From Humitalea sp050632385 (GTDB lineage Bacteria; Pseudomonadota; Alphaproteobacteria; Acetobacterales; Acetobacteraceae), in contig NZ_CP192599.1 in the NCBI RefSeq assembly GCF_050632385.1, positions 310,001 to 374,000 on the forward strand: a stretch of 64,000 nt of DNA. Direction: 5' to 3'. Shown piece by piece: positions 17,351 to 26,517 of the stretch. The position numbers and the translations under genes were made by a program. How positions within the stretch are numbered: position 1 is the first letter of the stretch; each line of letters begins with the position of its first letter. The notes beneath the pieces are model-generated. The model did no database searches and had not been told where the DNA came from. It saw nothing but the letters and a program-made list of their open reading frames with translations.

Positions 17351-18064
17351 ATGACCTGGTCCATCGTCGCGCATGACCCCGCCTCCGGCGCCTTCGCCGT
17401 GTCCGTCACCACCGCCAATCTTGCGGTCGGTGCCTCCTGCCCCTTCGTGCGGGCGGGGGTGGGGGCGGTCTGCACGCAGTCGATGACGAACCGCTACCTG
17501 GGCCCCGCGGTGCTCGATGGCCTGGCGCGCGGGCTGTCGCCGCAGCAGGCGATCACCGCGGCGCTGGCGGCCGATGAGGGGCGCGGCATCCGCCAGATCC
17601 ATGCGGTGGACCGGCACGGGCGAACCGCGGCATGGACAGGACAGAACTGCGTCGACTGGGCGGGCGATGCGCCGGGGGAGCAGGTGTCCTTCGCCGGCAA
17701 TATGCTGGCGGGGCCAGAGGTCTTGCCGGCAACGGCCGCCGCCTGGGATGTGTCGCGGCCGCTGCCCGAACGCATGATGGCCGCTCTCCAGGCCGGGCAG
17801 GCGGCGGGCGGCGATCGGCGCGGCCGGCAATCGGCCGCGATGGTGCTGACCACGGTCGAGGATTTCTGTGACCTGGACCTGCGTGTCGACGACCACCCGA
17901 TGCCGTTGGACGAATTGGAACGCCTGGTCGCCCTATGGCGCAGCCATCGCGCCCCGGGCCTCCAGCGGTCGCCACGCCGGGCCGACCCGGCGGGGTTGAT
18001 CGACCTGGATGTGTATGAGGCGGAGTGGCGCGCGCGGGGGTTGGACCTGCGCTTCCGGCGTTAG
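17351..18064 (+). CDS. DUF1028 family protein (predicted Ntn-hydrolase fold)
   Basis: A cytoplasmic protein of 237 aa. It opens with TWSIVAHDP and continues with VTTANLAVGASCPF and TQSMTNRYLG, the conserved start of DUF1028, a family predicted to have an Ntn-hydrolase-like fold and of unproven function. The C-terminal LRVDDHPMPLDELERLV is also typical. DUF1028 genes often lie among amino-acid or peptide catabolism genes; here the neighbours are a Bug protein and a BKACE/enoyl-CoA hydratase pair. The TAG stop interlocks with the opposing gene's TAA in the four bases TTAG. Confidence 0.85.
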   Translation: MTWSIVAHDPASGAFAVSVTTANLAVGASCPFVRAGVGAVCTQSMTNRYLGPAVLDGLARGLSPQQAITAALAADEGRGIRQIHAVDRHGRTAAWTGQNCVDWAGDAPGEQVSFAGNMLAGPEVLPATAAAWDVSRPLPERMMAALQAGQAAGGDRRGRQSAAMVLTTVEDFCDLDLRVDDHPMPLDELERLVALWRSHRAPGLQRSPRRADPAGLIDLDVYEAEWRARGLDLRFRR

Positions 18065-18846
18065 GCCCAGCGGGCTTTGCGTTTTTCCCGGAAGGCCGCG
18101 ATGCCTTCGCGCGATTCATCGCCGGTGGAACAGCGGCTGAACGACGCGGCCCCCGCCTCGGCATAGCCGTCGGGCGAGACCGGGCCTAGGGCCGCGAGCA
18201 GCAGCTTGGTCTCGGCCAGCGCACCCGGCGCGCCCTGCAGCACATCGGCGATGCAGGCGGCGACGGCGGCGTCCAGCGCCGTGGCGTCGGCGGCGACCTC
18301 GTGCACCAGCCCGACCGACAGGGCCTCGGCCGCGGTCAGGGTGCGGCCTTCCAGCACCATCCGGGTCGTCGCGGCACGCCCCATGCGCCGCGCCATCCAG
18401 GGCAGGATCTGCGCCGCGACCAGGCCGCGCCGGACCTCGGGGGCGGCGAAGCGGGCCTCGGCCGAGGCAAAGGCGATGTCGGCGCCGCAGACGAAGCCAA
18501 GCCCACCGGCATGGGCCGAGCCCTCGATGCGGGCGATGACGACCTGGGGCAGGGCGGCGATGGCGGCAAAGCGCTCACCGGTGCGGCGGTTGCGGGCGAG
18601 TTGGGCGGCCAGGCGGGTTTCGGCGTCGCCCTCGGCGGAACCGACCTCGACTAGGTCCAGCCCGGCGCAGAAATGCCCGCCGGCGCCGGTCAGGACGAGC
18701 ACGCGGGCCTCGCGGTCCGTGGCGAGCGAGGCGATGAGTTCATCCAGCCGCGCGACCAGGGCCGCGTTCATCGCGTTGCGGCGTTCCGGCCGGTTCAGGG
18801 TGGCGGTGACGACGCCGCCGGCGCGGGTGACCAGTACTTCGCTCAT
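18061..18846 (-). CDS. Enoyl-CoA hydratase/isomerase family protein
   Basis: A crotonase-fold enzyme of 261 aa acting on an acyl-CoA thioester. Oxyanion-hole segments are GGHFCAGLDL near 51-60 and GSAHAGGLGFVCGADI near 98-113, with the usual catalytic glutamate position in AAPEVRRG near 124. The C-terminal region is shaped by AEALSVGLVHEV. Its ATG overlaps the upstream BKACE stop by 4 nt, so the two are coupled and probably act on the same CoA intermediates. Substrate and reaction (hydratase, isomerase or hydrolase) cannot be fixed from sequence. Confidence 0.87.
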   Translation of the reverse strand: MSEVLVTRAGGVVTATLNRPERRNAMNAALVARLDELIASLATDREARVLVLTGAGGHFCAGLDLVEVGSAEGDAETRLAAQLARNRRTGERFAAIAALPQVVIARIEGSAHAGGLGFVCGADIAFASAEARFAAPEVRRGLVAAQILPWMARRMGRAATTRMVLEGRTLTAAEALSVGLVHEVAADATALDAAVAACIADVLQGAPGALAETKLLLAALGPVSPDGYAEAGAASFSRCSTGDESREGIAAFREKRKARWA

Positions 18847-19721
18847 GCGTTCAATCCCAGGATGCTGCGGGCTTCGGCCGGGCTGGCGACGCTGCTGCCC
18901 AGGGCCTCGATGATGGTGACGGCGCGCGTGACCAGCGGCGCGTTGCCGGGGGCGAGTTCGCCCTTGGAAAGATAGAGGTTGTCCTCCAGCCCGACCCGCA
19001 CGTGCCCGCCCAGGATCACCGCCTGGGCGACCATCGGGAATTGCTGCCGGCTGATCCCGAAGCCGGACCAGAGCGCCCCCTTGGGCAGCACATCCAGCAG
19101 CGCGATCATCGCCCGCGTATCGGCCGGCGCGCCCCAGGGAATGCCGGTGCAGAGTTGGAACCAGGGCGTGCCGGCGAAGAACCCGCGCTCCGCCATGTGC
19201 TTGGCCAGCCAGGCGTGGCCGAGGTCGAAGACTTCAAGCTCCGGCTTGACCCCGGCCTCGCGGATCATCGTCGCCATGCGTTCCAGATGGTCGGGCACGT
19301 TGACGAAGGCATGGCGGCCGAAGTTCATCGTCGCGACGTCGAGCGAACAGATGTCGGGCTTGAGTTCCAGCACATGCGCCACGCGATCCTCCGGCGTCGC
19401 CATGGTGGTGCCGGGGCCGACGCGGCTGGGGTCCTCATCGTTCGGGACGTAGCGGGCGCCGCTGCCGGTGGTCAGGTTGATCAGCACGTCGCTCTTGGCG
19501 GCGCGGATCCGGGCGACGACGTCGCGATACAGGGCGATGTCACGCGCCGGCTTGCCGGTCTTGGGGTCGCGCACATGGATGTGGACGATCGCGGCCCCTG
19601 CGGCGCGCGCGGCGAGGGCTTCGCTTGCAATCTGTTCGGGAGTGACAGGGATGAACCGGCTGGCGCCGGCGCTGTCGGCGCCCCCGGTCAGGGCGGCGGT
19701 GATGATGACGGGGCGGCTCAT
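18843..19721 (-). CDS. 3-keto-5-aminohexanoate cleavage (BKACE) family enzyme
   Basis: A TIM-barrel zinc enzyme of 292 aa. BKACE enzymes condense a beta-keto acid with acetyl-CoA to give a CoA ester and acetoacetate. The zinc histidines are in IVHIHVRDP (about residues 45-53), the opening ITAALTGG and the late GLEDN also fit. The ATG at 19721 is preceded by AGGAGGAA, which settles the start. As first gene of a two-gene unit with enoyl-CoA hydratase, it likely feeds a beta-oxidation-like route. The beta-keto acid is unknown. Confidence 0.9.
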   Translation of the reverse strand: MSRPVIITAALTGGADSAGASRFIPVTPEQIASEALAARAAGAAIVHIHVRDPKTGKPARDIALYRDVVARIRAAKSDVLINLTTGSGARYVPNDEDPSRVGPGTTMATPEDRVAHVLELKPDICSLDVATMNFGRHAFVNVPDHLERMATMIREAGVKPELEVFDLGHAWLAKHMAERGFFAGTPWFQLCTGIPWGAPADTRAMIALLDVLPKGALWSGFGISRQQFPMVAQAVILGGHVRVGLEDNLYLSKGELAPGNAPLVTRAVTIIEALGSSVASPAEARSILGLNA

Positions 19722-19858
19722 GATGGCCGGTTCCTCCTGCTGCGTTGCCGCAAGCCTGCGGCGGCGCGTGCGGGGGCGCAAGGCGCCCAGGCGATTGGGA
19801 TGGGGCTTGGCGTGCCAGCCCCGGTGCGCCACACCCGGCGCCTGTGCAGGAGAATGCC

Positions 19859-20824
19859 ATGACCCCCATCCGCCTCGGCATCGTCGGTTTCGGCATCATG
19901 GGGCAGCGCCTGGCGGGGTTCGTCGCGGCGCATGACCAGGACGTGCTGCGGATGTCCGGCGTTTGGGATCCGTCGCCCGCCGCCGCCGAACCCCTGGGCC
20001 GGATCGCGCCGGGCGTGCCGCTGCTGGCCGATGCCGCCGCGGTGATCGAGAGCTGTGACTGCCTGTACATCGCAAGCCCGCCCGCCGCGCATATCCCCCT
20101 GGCGCGCGCGGCGATCGCGGCCGGGCGCGCGGTGTTCATGGAAAAGCCGCTGGCGTCGGACGTTCCGGCGGCGCGGGCGTTCGTGGCCTGGGCCAAGGGT
20201 GCCCGGGCGGCGGTGAATTTCCCGATGGCGTCCTCCCCCGCCGTGGCGCAGTTGCGCGCCTGGCGCGGGGGCATCGGCCAGGCGCGGTCGCTGTCGATCC
20301 ATGCGGCCTTCGCCACCTGGCCGCGCGGCTGGCAGCAGGGGGCGGCGTCCTGGCTGTCCCTGGCGGCCGAGGGCGGGTTTACCCGGGAAGTGCTGTCGCA
20401 TTTCCTGTTCCTGACCTTGCGGGAACTGGGGCCGCTGGACCTCGTGTCCGGCCGCGCGACCTATCCGATCGCGGGTGCCTCCGAGGCCGCCGTCGCCGCC
20501 AGCCTGACCGCCGGCGGCCTGCCGGTCACTGTCTCGGCCGGGGTCGGCATCACGGAGGCGGATGACCACAACCTCTGGACCCTTGAAGGGATCACAGGCG
20601 CCATCCGCCTGCGGGACTGGAGTTTTGCCGAACGCCGAGGCGGCGACTGCCGCTTCGAACCGGCCCCGGACGCGATCCCGAATGAGCGGATGCGCCCGAT
20701 CTCCATGCGCGCCCAACTCGACAAGGTCGCCGCCATGGCACGCGGCGAACCGCAGGATTTGGCGACCCTGGCGGAGGCGCTGGCGGTGCAGGAGATCGTC
20801 GAGGCGTTGCTCGCGCGGCGCTGA
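19859..20824 (+). CDS. Gfo/Idh/MocA family oxidoreductase
   Basis: An NAD(P)-dependent dehydrogenase of 321 aa. The Rossmann motif is GIVGFGIMG at 7-15 and the family EKP motif is FMEKPLAS near 97-104. Substrates of the family are mostly sugars, inositols or their derivatives; none can be chosen here. GCAGGAGA precedes the ATG. It is divergent from the BKACE gene by 137 nt and stands alone. A CCCGCCGGGCGGG palindrome 50 nt past its stop may act as a terminator. Confidence 0.88.
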   Translation: MTPIRLGIVGFGIMGQRLAGFVAAHDQDVLRMSGVWDPSPAAAEPLGRIAPGVPLLADAAAVIESCDCLYIASPPAAHIPLARAAIAAGRAVFMEKPLASDVPAARAFVAWAKGARAAVNFPMASSPAVAQLRAWRGGIGQARSLSIHAAFATWPRGWQQGAASWLSLAAEGGFTREVLSHFLFLTLRELGPLDLVSGRATYPIAGASEAAVAASLTAGGLPVTVSAGVGITEADDHNLWTLEGITGAIRLRDWSFAERRGGDCRFEPAPDAIPNERMRPISMRAQLDKVAAMARGEPQDLATLAEALAVQEIVEALLARR

Positions 20825-20966
20825 CATTACTGAGCGGATAGCGTAACGATATCTCCTCAAGCCCTCCGGTGCCCGCCGGGCGGGTCTGCCGCAGGGGCAT
20901 GTCGCGCCCGGCGCTGCATCGGGCTATGATGGGTTCCAACTTCATCCGGGCGGAGATTTTGGTACG

Positions 20967-22358
20967 ATGACGGTTCGCGGGTGGCACCCTGACAGCTGGC
21001 GGCGCATGCCGATCCGGCAGGTGCCCGATTATCCCGATGCAGCAGCTCTGGCGACGATGGAGGCGCGGATCGCGACCTTTCCGCCGCTGGTGTTTGCCGG
21101 CGAAGCCGACCGGCTGAAGGCGCTGCTGGCCAAGGCCGGCGAAGGCCAGGCCTTCGTCCTGCAAGGCGGCGACTGCGCCGAGGGTTTTGCCGATTTCCGT
21201 GCCGACCCGATCCGCGACACCTTCCGCGTGCTGCTGCAGATGGCTGTCGTGCTGACCTTCGGCGGCGGACTGCCGGTGGTGAAGCTCGGCCGCATGGCCG
21301 GGCAATTCGCCAAGCCGCGCAGCTCCGACACGGAAACGGTCGGTGGCGTCAGCCTGCCATCCTATCGCGGCGATATCGTGAACGGCCCGGCCTTCACGGC
21401 GGAAGCCCGCGTGCCGGATCCGCAGCGGATGGAATTCGCCTACCTGCAATCCGCGGGCACCATGAATTTCCTGCGGGCGCTGGCGACCGGTGGTTATGCC
21501 GACCTGCACCAGGTGCATCGCTGGAACCTTGGCTTCGTAGCGCGCAGCCCGCTGGCCGCGCGCTACGACGACCTGGCGCAGCGCATCGACGAGACGCTGC
21601 GCTTCATGGGCGCCTGCGGCATGGGCAATTCGCCGGAGGTGCGGGAGACCGACTTCTACACCAGCCATGAATCCCTGCTGCTGCCGTATGAGCAGGCGCT
21701 GACCCGGGAACCCTCCACCCACCCCGGCAAGCACTACGCCGTCAGCGCGCACTTCCTCTGGATCGGCGACCGCACGCGCCAGCCGGACGGCGCGCATGTC
21801 GAATTCCTGCGCGGGGTCGCCAATCCCATCGGGATGAAGGTCGGCCCGACGATGGAGGCGGATGAACTGGTTCGCCTGACCGAGATCCTGAATCCGGCGA
21901 ACGAGCCTGGGCGCCTGACCCTGATTGCCCGGATGGGGGCGACCAAGGTCGCGGAGAAACTGCCGCCGCTGCTGCGCGCGGTGCATCGCGCGGGCCGCAA
22001 GGTCACCTGGATCTGCGACCCGATGCACGGCAACACCGTCAAGGCCGGCAACGACTACAAGACCCGGTCCTTCGACGCGATCCTGGACGAGGTGCGCGGA
22101 TTTTTTGATGCGCACGCCGCGGCGGGGACGGTCGCAGGGGGCGTGCATGTGGAGATGACGGGGCAGGACGTGACCGAATGCATCGGTGGCGCCCATCGCC
22201 TGACGGAAGCGGATCTGGCGGGGAACTACGCCACCTTCTGCGATCCAAGGCTCAATGCCGAACAGTCGCTGGAACTGGCCTTCCTCGTCGCCGAAGAGTT
22301 GAAGGCGCGGCGCCTGAGCAAGGTCGATGACGCGAGCCCCGCGGTCGCGGCCCAGTGA
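20967..22358 (+). CDS. 3-deoxy-7-phosphoheptulonate synthase, class II
   Basis: The first enzyme of the shikimate pathway: it condenses phosphoenolpyruvate and erythrose 4-phosphate. The 463-aa length and the motifs VLQGGDCAEGF near 55, KLGRMAGQFAKPRS near 105, SHESLLLPYE near 230 and WICDPMHGNT near 350 are those of the class II (plant and actinobacterial) type, unrelated in sequence to E. coli AroF/G/H. It opens a long + strand run with NAD-biosynthesis and tRNA-synthetase genes. GGAG lies 13 nt before the ATG, a long spacing. Confidence 0.95.
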   Translation: MTVRGWHPDSWRRMPIRQVPDYPDAAALATMEARIATFPPLVFAGEADRLKALLAKAGEGQAFVLQGGDCAEGFADFRADPIRDTFRVLLQMAVVLTFGGGLPVVKLGRMAGQFAKPRSSDTETVGGVSLPSYRGDIVNGPAFTAEARVPDPQRMEFAYLQSAGTMNFLRALATGGYADLHQVHRWNLGFVARSPLAARYDDLAQRIDETLRFMGACGMGNSPEVRETDFYTSHESLLLPYEQALTREPSTHPGKHYAVSAHFLWIGDRTRQPDGAHVEFLRGVANPIGMKVGPTMEADELVRLTEILNPANEPGRLTLIARMGATKVAEKLPPLLRAVHRAGRKVTWICDPMHGNTVKAGNDYKTRSFDAILDEVRGFFDAHAAAGTVAGGVHVEMTGQDVTECIGGAHRLTEADLAGNYATFCDPRLNAEQSLELAFLVAEELKARRLSKVDDASPAVAAQ

Positions 22359-22368
22359 GTCCAGAAGC

Positions 22369-23517
22369 ATGAAGGTTGACGATACGTCCGACGCCGCCAT
22401 CGCGGCGCGGACGGATGTCTACTTCAACCGCACCCGCCAGGTGGTGCAGCGTTTTGGTGACTGCACCGTCACCTACGCCGTGTTCCTGCGCCGCCCGGTC
22501 ATGTCGGCGCCGCGGATCATGCTGGAATGGATCGCGCGCGTCGCCGAGGCGCGTGGCGTCAAGATTGACGTGGACCTCGTGCATCCGGAGGGCGAATGGG
22601 TCGGCGCCGGCGATCCCATCGTCTATTTGACCGGGTCGTTTGCCGCGCTGGCCGACCTTGAAACGTTGTATTTGCAGAAGCTTGGCGCGCCCTGCGTGGC
22701 GGCCTTCAACGCCTGGCAGATGTGCCTGGAACTGAAGACCGTGGGGTTCCTGGCGATGGACGCGCGCCACTGCGCCGGCGCCGAGATGGCCGAGATGATG
22801 GCCTATGCGGCATCGGTCGGTGGCCGGGCCGCGCAGAAGGAAGGCGCCAAGGGTTTCATCGGCAATGCGACCGAGGCGACGGCGCATTTCTTCGACCAAC
22901 CGCATGGGCGCGGCACCATGCCGCATGCGCTGATCGGCTACGCCGGCAGCACCGTGCGGGCGGCCGAGATGTTCCATGAGGCCTTCCCGGACGAGGCCCT
23001 GACCGTCCTGGTCGATTATTTCGGCCGTGAGGTCACGGATGGCCTGGCGGTGGCCGAACGCTTCCCAGAACTCGCCGCCGCCGGGCGCATGGCGGTCCGG
23101 CTCGACACCCACGGCGGGCGGTTCCTTGAGGGGCTGGACCCGGCGGAATCCTACGCCGTGCTGGAACGCCACATCCCCGAGGCGATCCGCCGCTACCGCA
23201 GCGACACCGACCTGCGCCATATGGTCGGCACCGGCGTGTCCGTCGCCGCCGTCTGGCGCATGCGTGAGGCGCTGGACGCCGCTGGCTACCCGAAGGTGCG
23301 CATCGTCGCTTCCTCCGGCTTCAACGTGCAGAAATGCCGGGTGATGGCGGAGGCCAAGGCGCCGATCGACGTCGTCGGCACCGGGTCCTTCATCCCCGAA
23401 GCCTGGGGCGAGACCTACGCCACCGCCGATATCGTCGCCTACGACGACCAGCCGCGGGTCAAGGTCGGGCGCGAGTTCCTGTTGCGGCGGAACGGGGATC
23501 GGCGGCGCGGAGTTTGA
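22369..23517 (+). CDS. pncB: Nicotinate phosphoribosyltransferase
   Basis: It joins nicotinate and PRPP to nicotinate mononucleotide in the Preiss-Handler route to NAD. The 382-aa protein has the family opening ARTDVYF near 14-20, the central FIGNATEAT near 164 and the C-terminal ribose-phosphate binding region ASSGFN near 310 with VGTGSF near 338. It belongs to the shorter subgroup (about 380 aa) of the family. The ATG at 22369 follows the previous stop by 10 nt with AGAAG upstream. Together with nadE downstream it gives both ends of the salvage pathway in one run. Confidence 0.88.
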   Translation: MKVDDTSDAAIAARTDVYFNRTRQVVQRFGDCTVTYAVFLRRPVMSAPRIMLEWIARVAEARGVKIDVDLVHPEGEWVGAGDPIVYLTGSFAALADLETLYLQKLGAPCVAAFNAWQMCLELKTVGFLAMDARHCAGAEMAEMMAYAASVGGRAAQKEGAKGFIGNATEATAHFFDQPHGRGTMPHALIGYAGSTVRAAEMFHEAFPDEALTVLVDYFGREVTDGLAVAERFPELAAAGRMAVRLDTHGGRFLEGLDPAESYAVLERHIPEAIRRYRSDTDLRHMVGTGVSVAAVWRMREALDAAGYPKVRIVASSGFNVQKCRVMAEAKAPIDVVGTGSFIPEAWGETYATADIVAYDDQPRVKVGREFLLRRNGDRRRGV

Positions 23518-24407
23518 TGGGGCGCGAGCGACGGATTGGCTTGCTCTGTGCCTTTGCCGTGCTGCTGGTCTGGACCGGCTTCCTTCTAACCGGGCGGCTT
23601 TCGGCGGCCCAGGCCTTCACCCCCTGGGATATGACGGCGCTGCGCCACGGCGGGTCCTTCCTGGGCGTGCTGCCGCTGATCGCGGTGTTCGGCTGGCCGC
23701 GGCTGCCGTGGCGCCAGACGGCGGTGATCGTGGCGACGGCGGGTTTCGGCTTCCCCATCCTGGCCTATATCGGCTTTGGCTTCGCCCCCGCGTCGCATGG
23801 CGGGGTGATGCTGCCGGGCATGCTGCCATTCCTGTCGGCAGCCCTCGGCGCCGCCTTCATGCACGAGGCCTGGACCCAGACCAGGATCGCCTCGCTGGTC
23901 GTGGTCGCGGCGGGCATCGGTCTTTTGGCCGTCGATACCTTCGGCGCGAACCCGGGGGCCTGGCGGGGTGACTTGCTGTTTCTGGGCGGATCGTTGTCCT
24001 GGGCGATCTATACCCTGCTGGTGCGGCGCTGGCAGGTGCCGGCACTGACCGCGACCATGGCCGTCGCCGTTTACGCCGCCCCGGTCTTCCTGCCGATCTG
24101 GTGGCTCTTCCTGCCGAGCAACCTGGCCGCGGTGCCGCTGGGCGCCATCGCCTTCCAGACCCTGTACCAGGGCATCCTGGCCGTGCTGCTGGCCGGATTC
24201 CTGTTTACCCGCGCGGTGAATGCGCTGGGGCCGACCACGACCACCAGCATCACGGCCCTGGTGCCGGCGATGACGGCGCTCGCGGCATGGCCATTGCTGG
24301 GTGAGCCCTTGGGCGTCGCGGGGCTGGCGGGCGTCGCCCTGGTTTCGGCCGGGATGATGCTGGCGGTGCTGCCGCCACCGATGCTTCTGGGGCTGTTTCG
24401 GCGCTGA
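23517..24407 (+). CDS. EamA/DMT-family transporter
   Basis: An inner-membrane protein of 296 aa with about ten hydrophobic helices in two EamA repeats (residues about 7-135 and 150-285), as in RhaT/YdcZ-like drug/metabolite exporters. The second repeat is marked by GDLLFLGGSLSWAIYTLLVRR, given here as its parts, and the late PLLGEPLG. The ATG shares one base with the preceding stop (TGATG). Substrate unknown; co-location with nicotinate salvage and aromatic synthesis genes hints at a metabolite but does not prove it. Confidence 0.87.
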   Translation: MGRERRIGLLCAFAVLLVWTGFLLTGRLSAAQAFTPWDMTALRHGGSFLGVLPLIAVFGWPRLPWRQTAVIVATAGFGFPILAYIGFGFAPASHGGVMLPGMLPFLSAALGAAFMHEAWTQTRIASLVVVAAGIGLLAVDTFGANPGAWRGDLLFLGGSLSWAIYTLLVRRWQVPALTATMAVAVYAAPVFLPIWWLFLPSNLAAVPLGAIAFQTLYQGILAVLLAGFLFTRAVNALGPTTTTSITALVPAMTALAAWPLLGEPLGVAGLAGVALVSAGMMLAVLPPPMLLGLFRR

Positions 24408-24469
24408 CGGGTCTGGGTCGCGCGACGACCCGTTTCCGCCGGTCGGGTTTCTGCTCTATGGGGTCGGGC

Positions 24470-26131
24470 ATGGATCGCCTCCGCATCGCCCTCGCGCAGA
24501 TCAACCCGCACCAGGGCCAGATCATCGTCAACGCCGACCGGATCCGCGCCGCGCGCGCGGCGGCGGCGGCACACGGGGCCGACCTGGTCGTGACCCCGGA
24601 ATTCAGCATCGCGGGCTACCCGCCCGAGGATCTGGTGCTGAAGCCCGCCTTCGTCGCCGATTGCGTGGCGGCGATCGAGGCGCTGGCGGCGGAAACCGCC
24701 GATGGCGGCCCGGGGCTGGTCGTCGGCGGGCCCTGGCGCCAGGGCGATTCATTGCACAATGCGCTTTACGTGATGGATGGCGGCAAGATCATCGCCCGCC
24801 GGGCGAAGCACGAACTCCCGAACTACGGCGTGTTCGACGACAAGCGCACCTTCATCCCCGGCCCCGCACCCGGACCGGTGGCGTTTCGCGGCGTCCGCCT
24901 GGGGCTGATGATCTGCGAGGATTGGTGGTTCCCGTCCGTCTGCGAAACCCTGGCGGAATCCGGCGCGGAAATCCTGATCGCGATCAACGGCAGCCCCTTC
25001 GAGTTGAACAAGCCCTACGCCCGCGTCGATCTGGCGGTGGCGCGGGTGGTGGAGACGGAGCTGCCCTTCGTCTTCCTCAACCAAGTCTGCGGCCAGGATG
25101 AGCTGGTCTTCGACGGCTCCTCCTTCGTGCTGAATGCCGATAACAGCCTGGCCCTGCGGATGCCTGCCTTCGCCGAGGCGCTTGCGGTGACCGAGTGGAG
25201 CCGCGGCGCGAATGGCTGGCTCTGCGCCGCGACCCCGTTGCCGCCGGTGATGTCCGGTGAGGAACAGACCTGGCGCGCGATGATGCTGGGTGTGGCCGAT
25301 TACGTGAACAAGAACGGCTTCCCGGGCGTGCTGCTCGGGCTGTCGGGCGGGATCGACAGCGCGATCACGGCGGCCTGCGCCGTCGATGCGCTGGGCGCCG
25401 ACCGCGTGCGCGCGGTGATGATGCCCAGCCCCTACACCAGTGCCGACAGCCTGGAGGATGCGGCGGAATGCGCGCGGCTGCTCGGCATCCGCTACGACAC
25501 CATCAGCATCGGCCCTGCGATGGAGGCCTTTGGCGGCATGCTCGGCCCGGTCTTCACCGGCCGCCAGTCCGACATCACGGAGGAGAATATCCAGTCGCGT
25601 TCGCGCGGGCTGATCCTGATGGCGATGTCGAACAAGTTCGGCGACATGCTGCTGACCACCGGCAACAAGAGCGAGATGAGCGTCGGCTACGCGACGCTGT
25701 ATGGCGACATGTGCGGCGGCTATTCGGTGCTGAAGGATCTGTACAAGACCCGCGTCTTTGCCTTGTCGCACTGGCGCAACGAAAACTTCCCCGAAGGGGC
25801 GAAGGGGCCGCGCGGGTTGGTGATGCCGCTGCGGGTGATCGAAAAGCCGCCCTCGGCCGAACTCAAGCCCGACCAGACCGACCAGGACACCCTGCCGCCG
25901 TATGAGATCCTGGACGCGATCCTGACGGGGTTGGTCGAACGCGAGTTGGATGTGAACGGCCTGGTCGCCGAGGGCCATGACCGCGCGACGGTGGTCCGGG
26001 TGTGGAAGATGCTGGACCGCGCCGAGTACAAGCGCCGCCAGGCACCGCCGGGGGTCAAGTTGGGCACCCGCGCCTTTGGCCGCGACCGGCGTTATCCCTT
26101 GACCAATGGCTATACGGGGTTGGTGAAGTGA
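24470..26131 (+). CDS. nadE: NAD+ synthase, glutamine-hydrolysing
   Basis: The last step of NAD synthesis: amidation of nicotinic acid adenine dinucleotide. The 553-aa protein has an N-terminal nitrilase-type glutaminase domain (1-260; glutamate in VTPEFSIAGYP, lysine in AKHELPNYGVF, cysteine in MICEDWW) and a C-terminal ATP-pyrophosphatase synthetase domain (LLGLSGGIDSA near 288). The ATG at 24470 fits family starts (MDRLRIALAQINP); another ATG 12 nt upstream is possible. The stop overlaps the next gene's GTG. Confidence 0.95.
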   Translation: MDRLRIALAQINPHQGQIIVNADRIRAARAAAAAHGADLVVTPEFSIAGYPPEDLVLKPAFVADCVAAIEALAAETADGGPGLVVGGPWRQGDSLHNALYVMDGGKIIARRAKHELPNYGVFDDKRTFIPGPAPGPVAFRGVRLGLMICEDWWFPSVCETLAESGAEILIAINGSPFELNKPYARVDLAVARVVETELPFVFLNQVCGQDELVFDGSSFVLNADNSLALRMPAFAEALAVTEWSRGANGWLCAATPLPPVMSGEEQTWRAMMLGVADYVNKNGFPGVLLGLSGGIDSAITAACAVDALGADRVRAVMMPSPYTSADSLEDAAECARLLGIRYDTISIGPAMEAFGGMLGPVFTGRQSDITEENIQSRSRGLILMAMSNKFGDMLLTTGNKSEMSVGYATLYGDMCGGYSVLKDLYKTRVFALSHWRNENFPEGAKGPRGLVMPLRVIEKPPSAELKPDQTDQDTLPPYEILDAILTGLVERELDVNGLVAEGHDRATVVRVWKMLDRAEYKRRQAPPGVKLGTRAFGRDRRYPLTNGYTGLVK

Positions 26132-26517
26132 ACACGCCCATCCTGACCGGCGCCTTCGCCGTGGCGATCAAGGATCTGTCGGGCGGCAATGGCTCGGACC
26201 CGGTCGAGATCGTGCGCGGCTTCGAAACCCTGGCGCATGCCAATGCCTTCGCCCGGCGCTATGTGCGGGATTCGATGGAACGCTGCCGTGGACGGGGCAT
26301 GGATGCCGATGCCGTGCTGGCGGCCTGGTTCGCCTTTGGCGAGGATGCCGAGATCACGGGCGCCGAGGGCGCCGGCTGGACATCCGGCACGGAGGTCCGC
26401 GATTTCGCCCAGAAGCGCGTGACGGATGCCGAGGACCGCAACTGGCGCGGCATCGATCCGCGCCGCCTGGCCGACGCGATCGAGGACGACCCGGATGACG
26501 GGGACGAGGAGCCGTGA
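26128..26517 (+). CDS. Hypothetical protein, first of a tandem paralogous pair
   Basis: I do not recognise a named family. The 129-residue soluble protein starts at a GTG overlapping the nadE stop by 4 nt. Its middle part (GF-x-T near 32-35, then ANAFARRYVR near 38-47 and AFGEDAE near 68-74) lines up with the next gene's protein: GF-T, ACEYARRFIR and AWGEYA, in the same order and spacing. The C-terminus (about 20 residues) is rich in Asp and Glu. No signal peptide or membrane segment. Being wedged between nadE and gltX with overlaps at both ends, it must be made with them. Confidence 0.75.
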   Translation: MNTPILTGAFAVAIKDLSGGNGSDPVEIVRGFETLAHANAFARRYVRDSMERCRGRGMDADAVLAAWFAFGEDAEITGAEGAGWTSGTEVRDFAQKRVTDAEDRNWRGIDPRRLADAIEDDPDDGDEEP

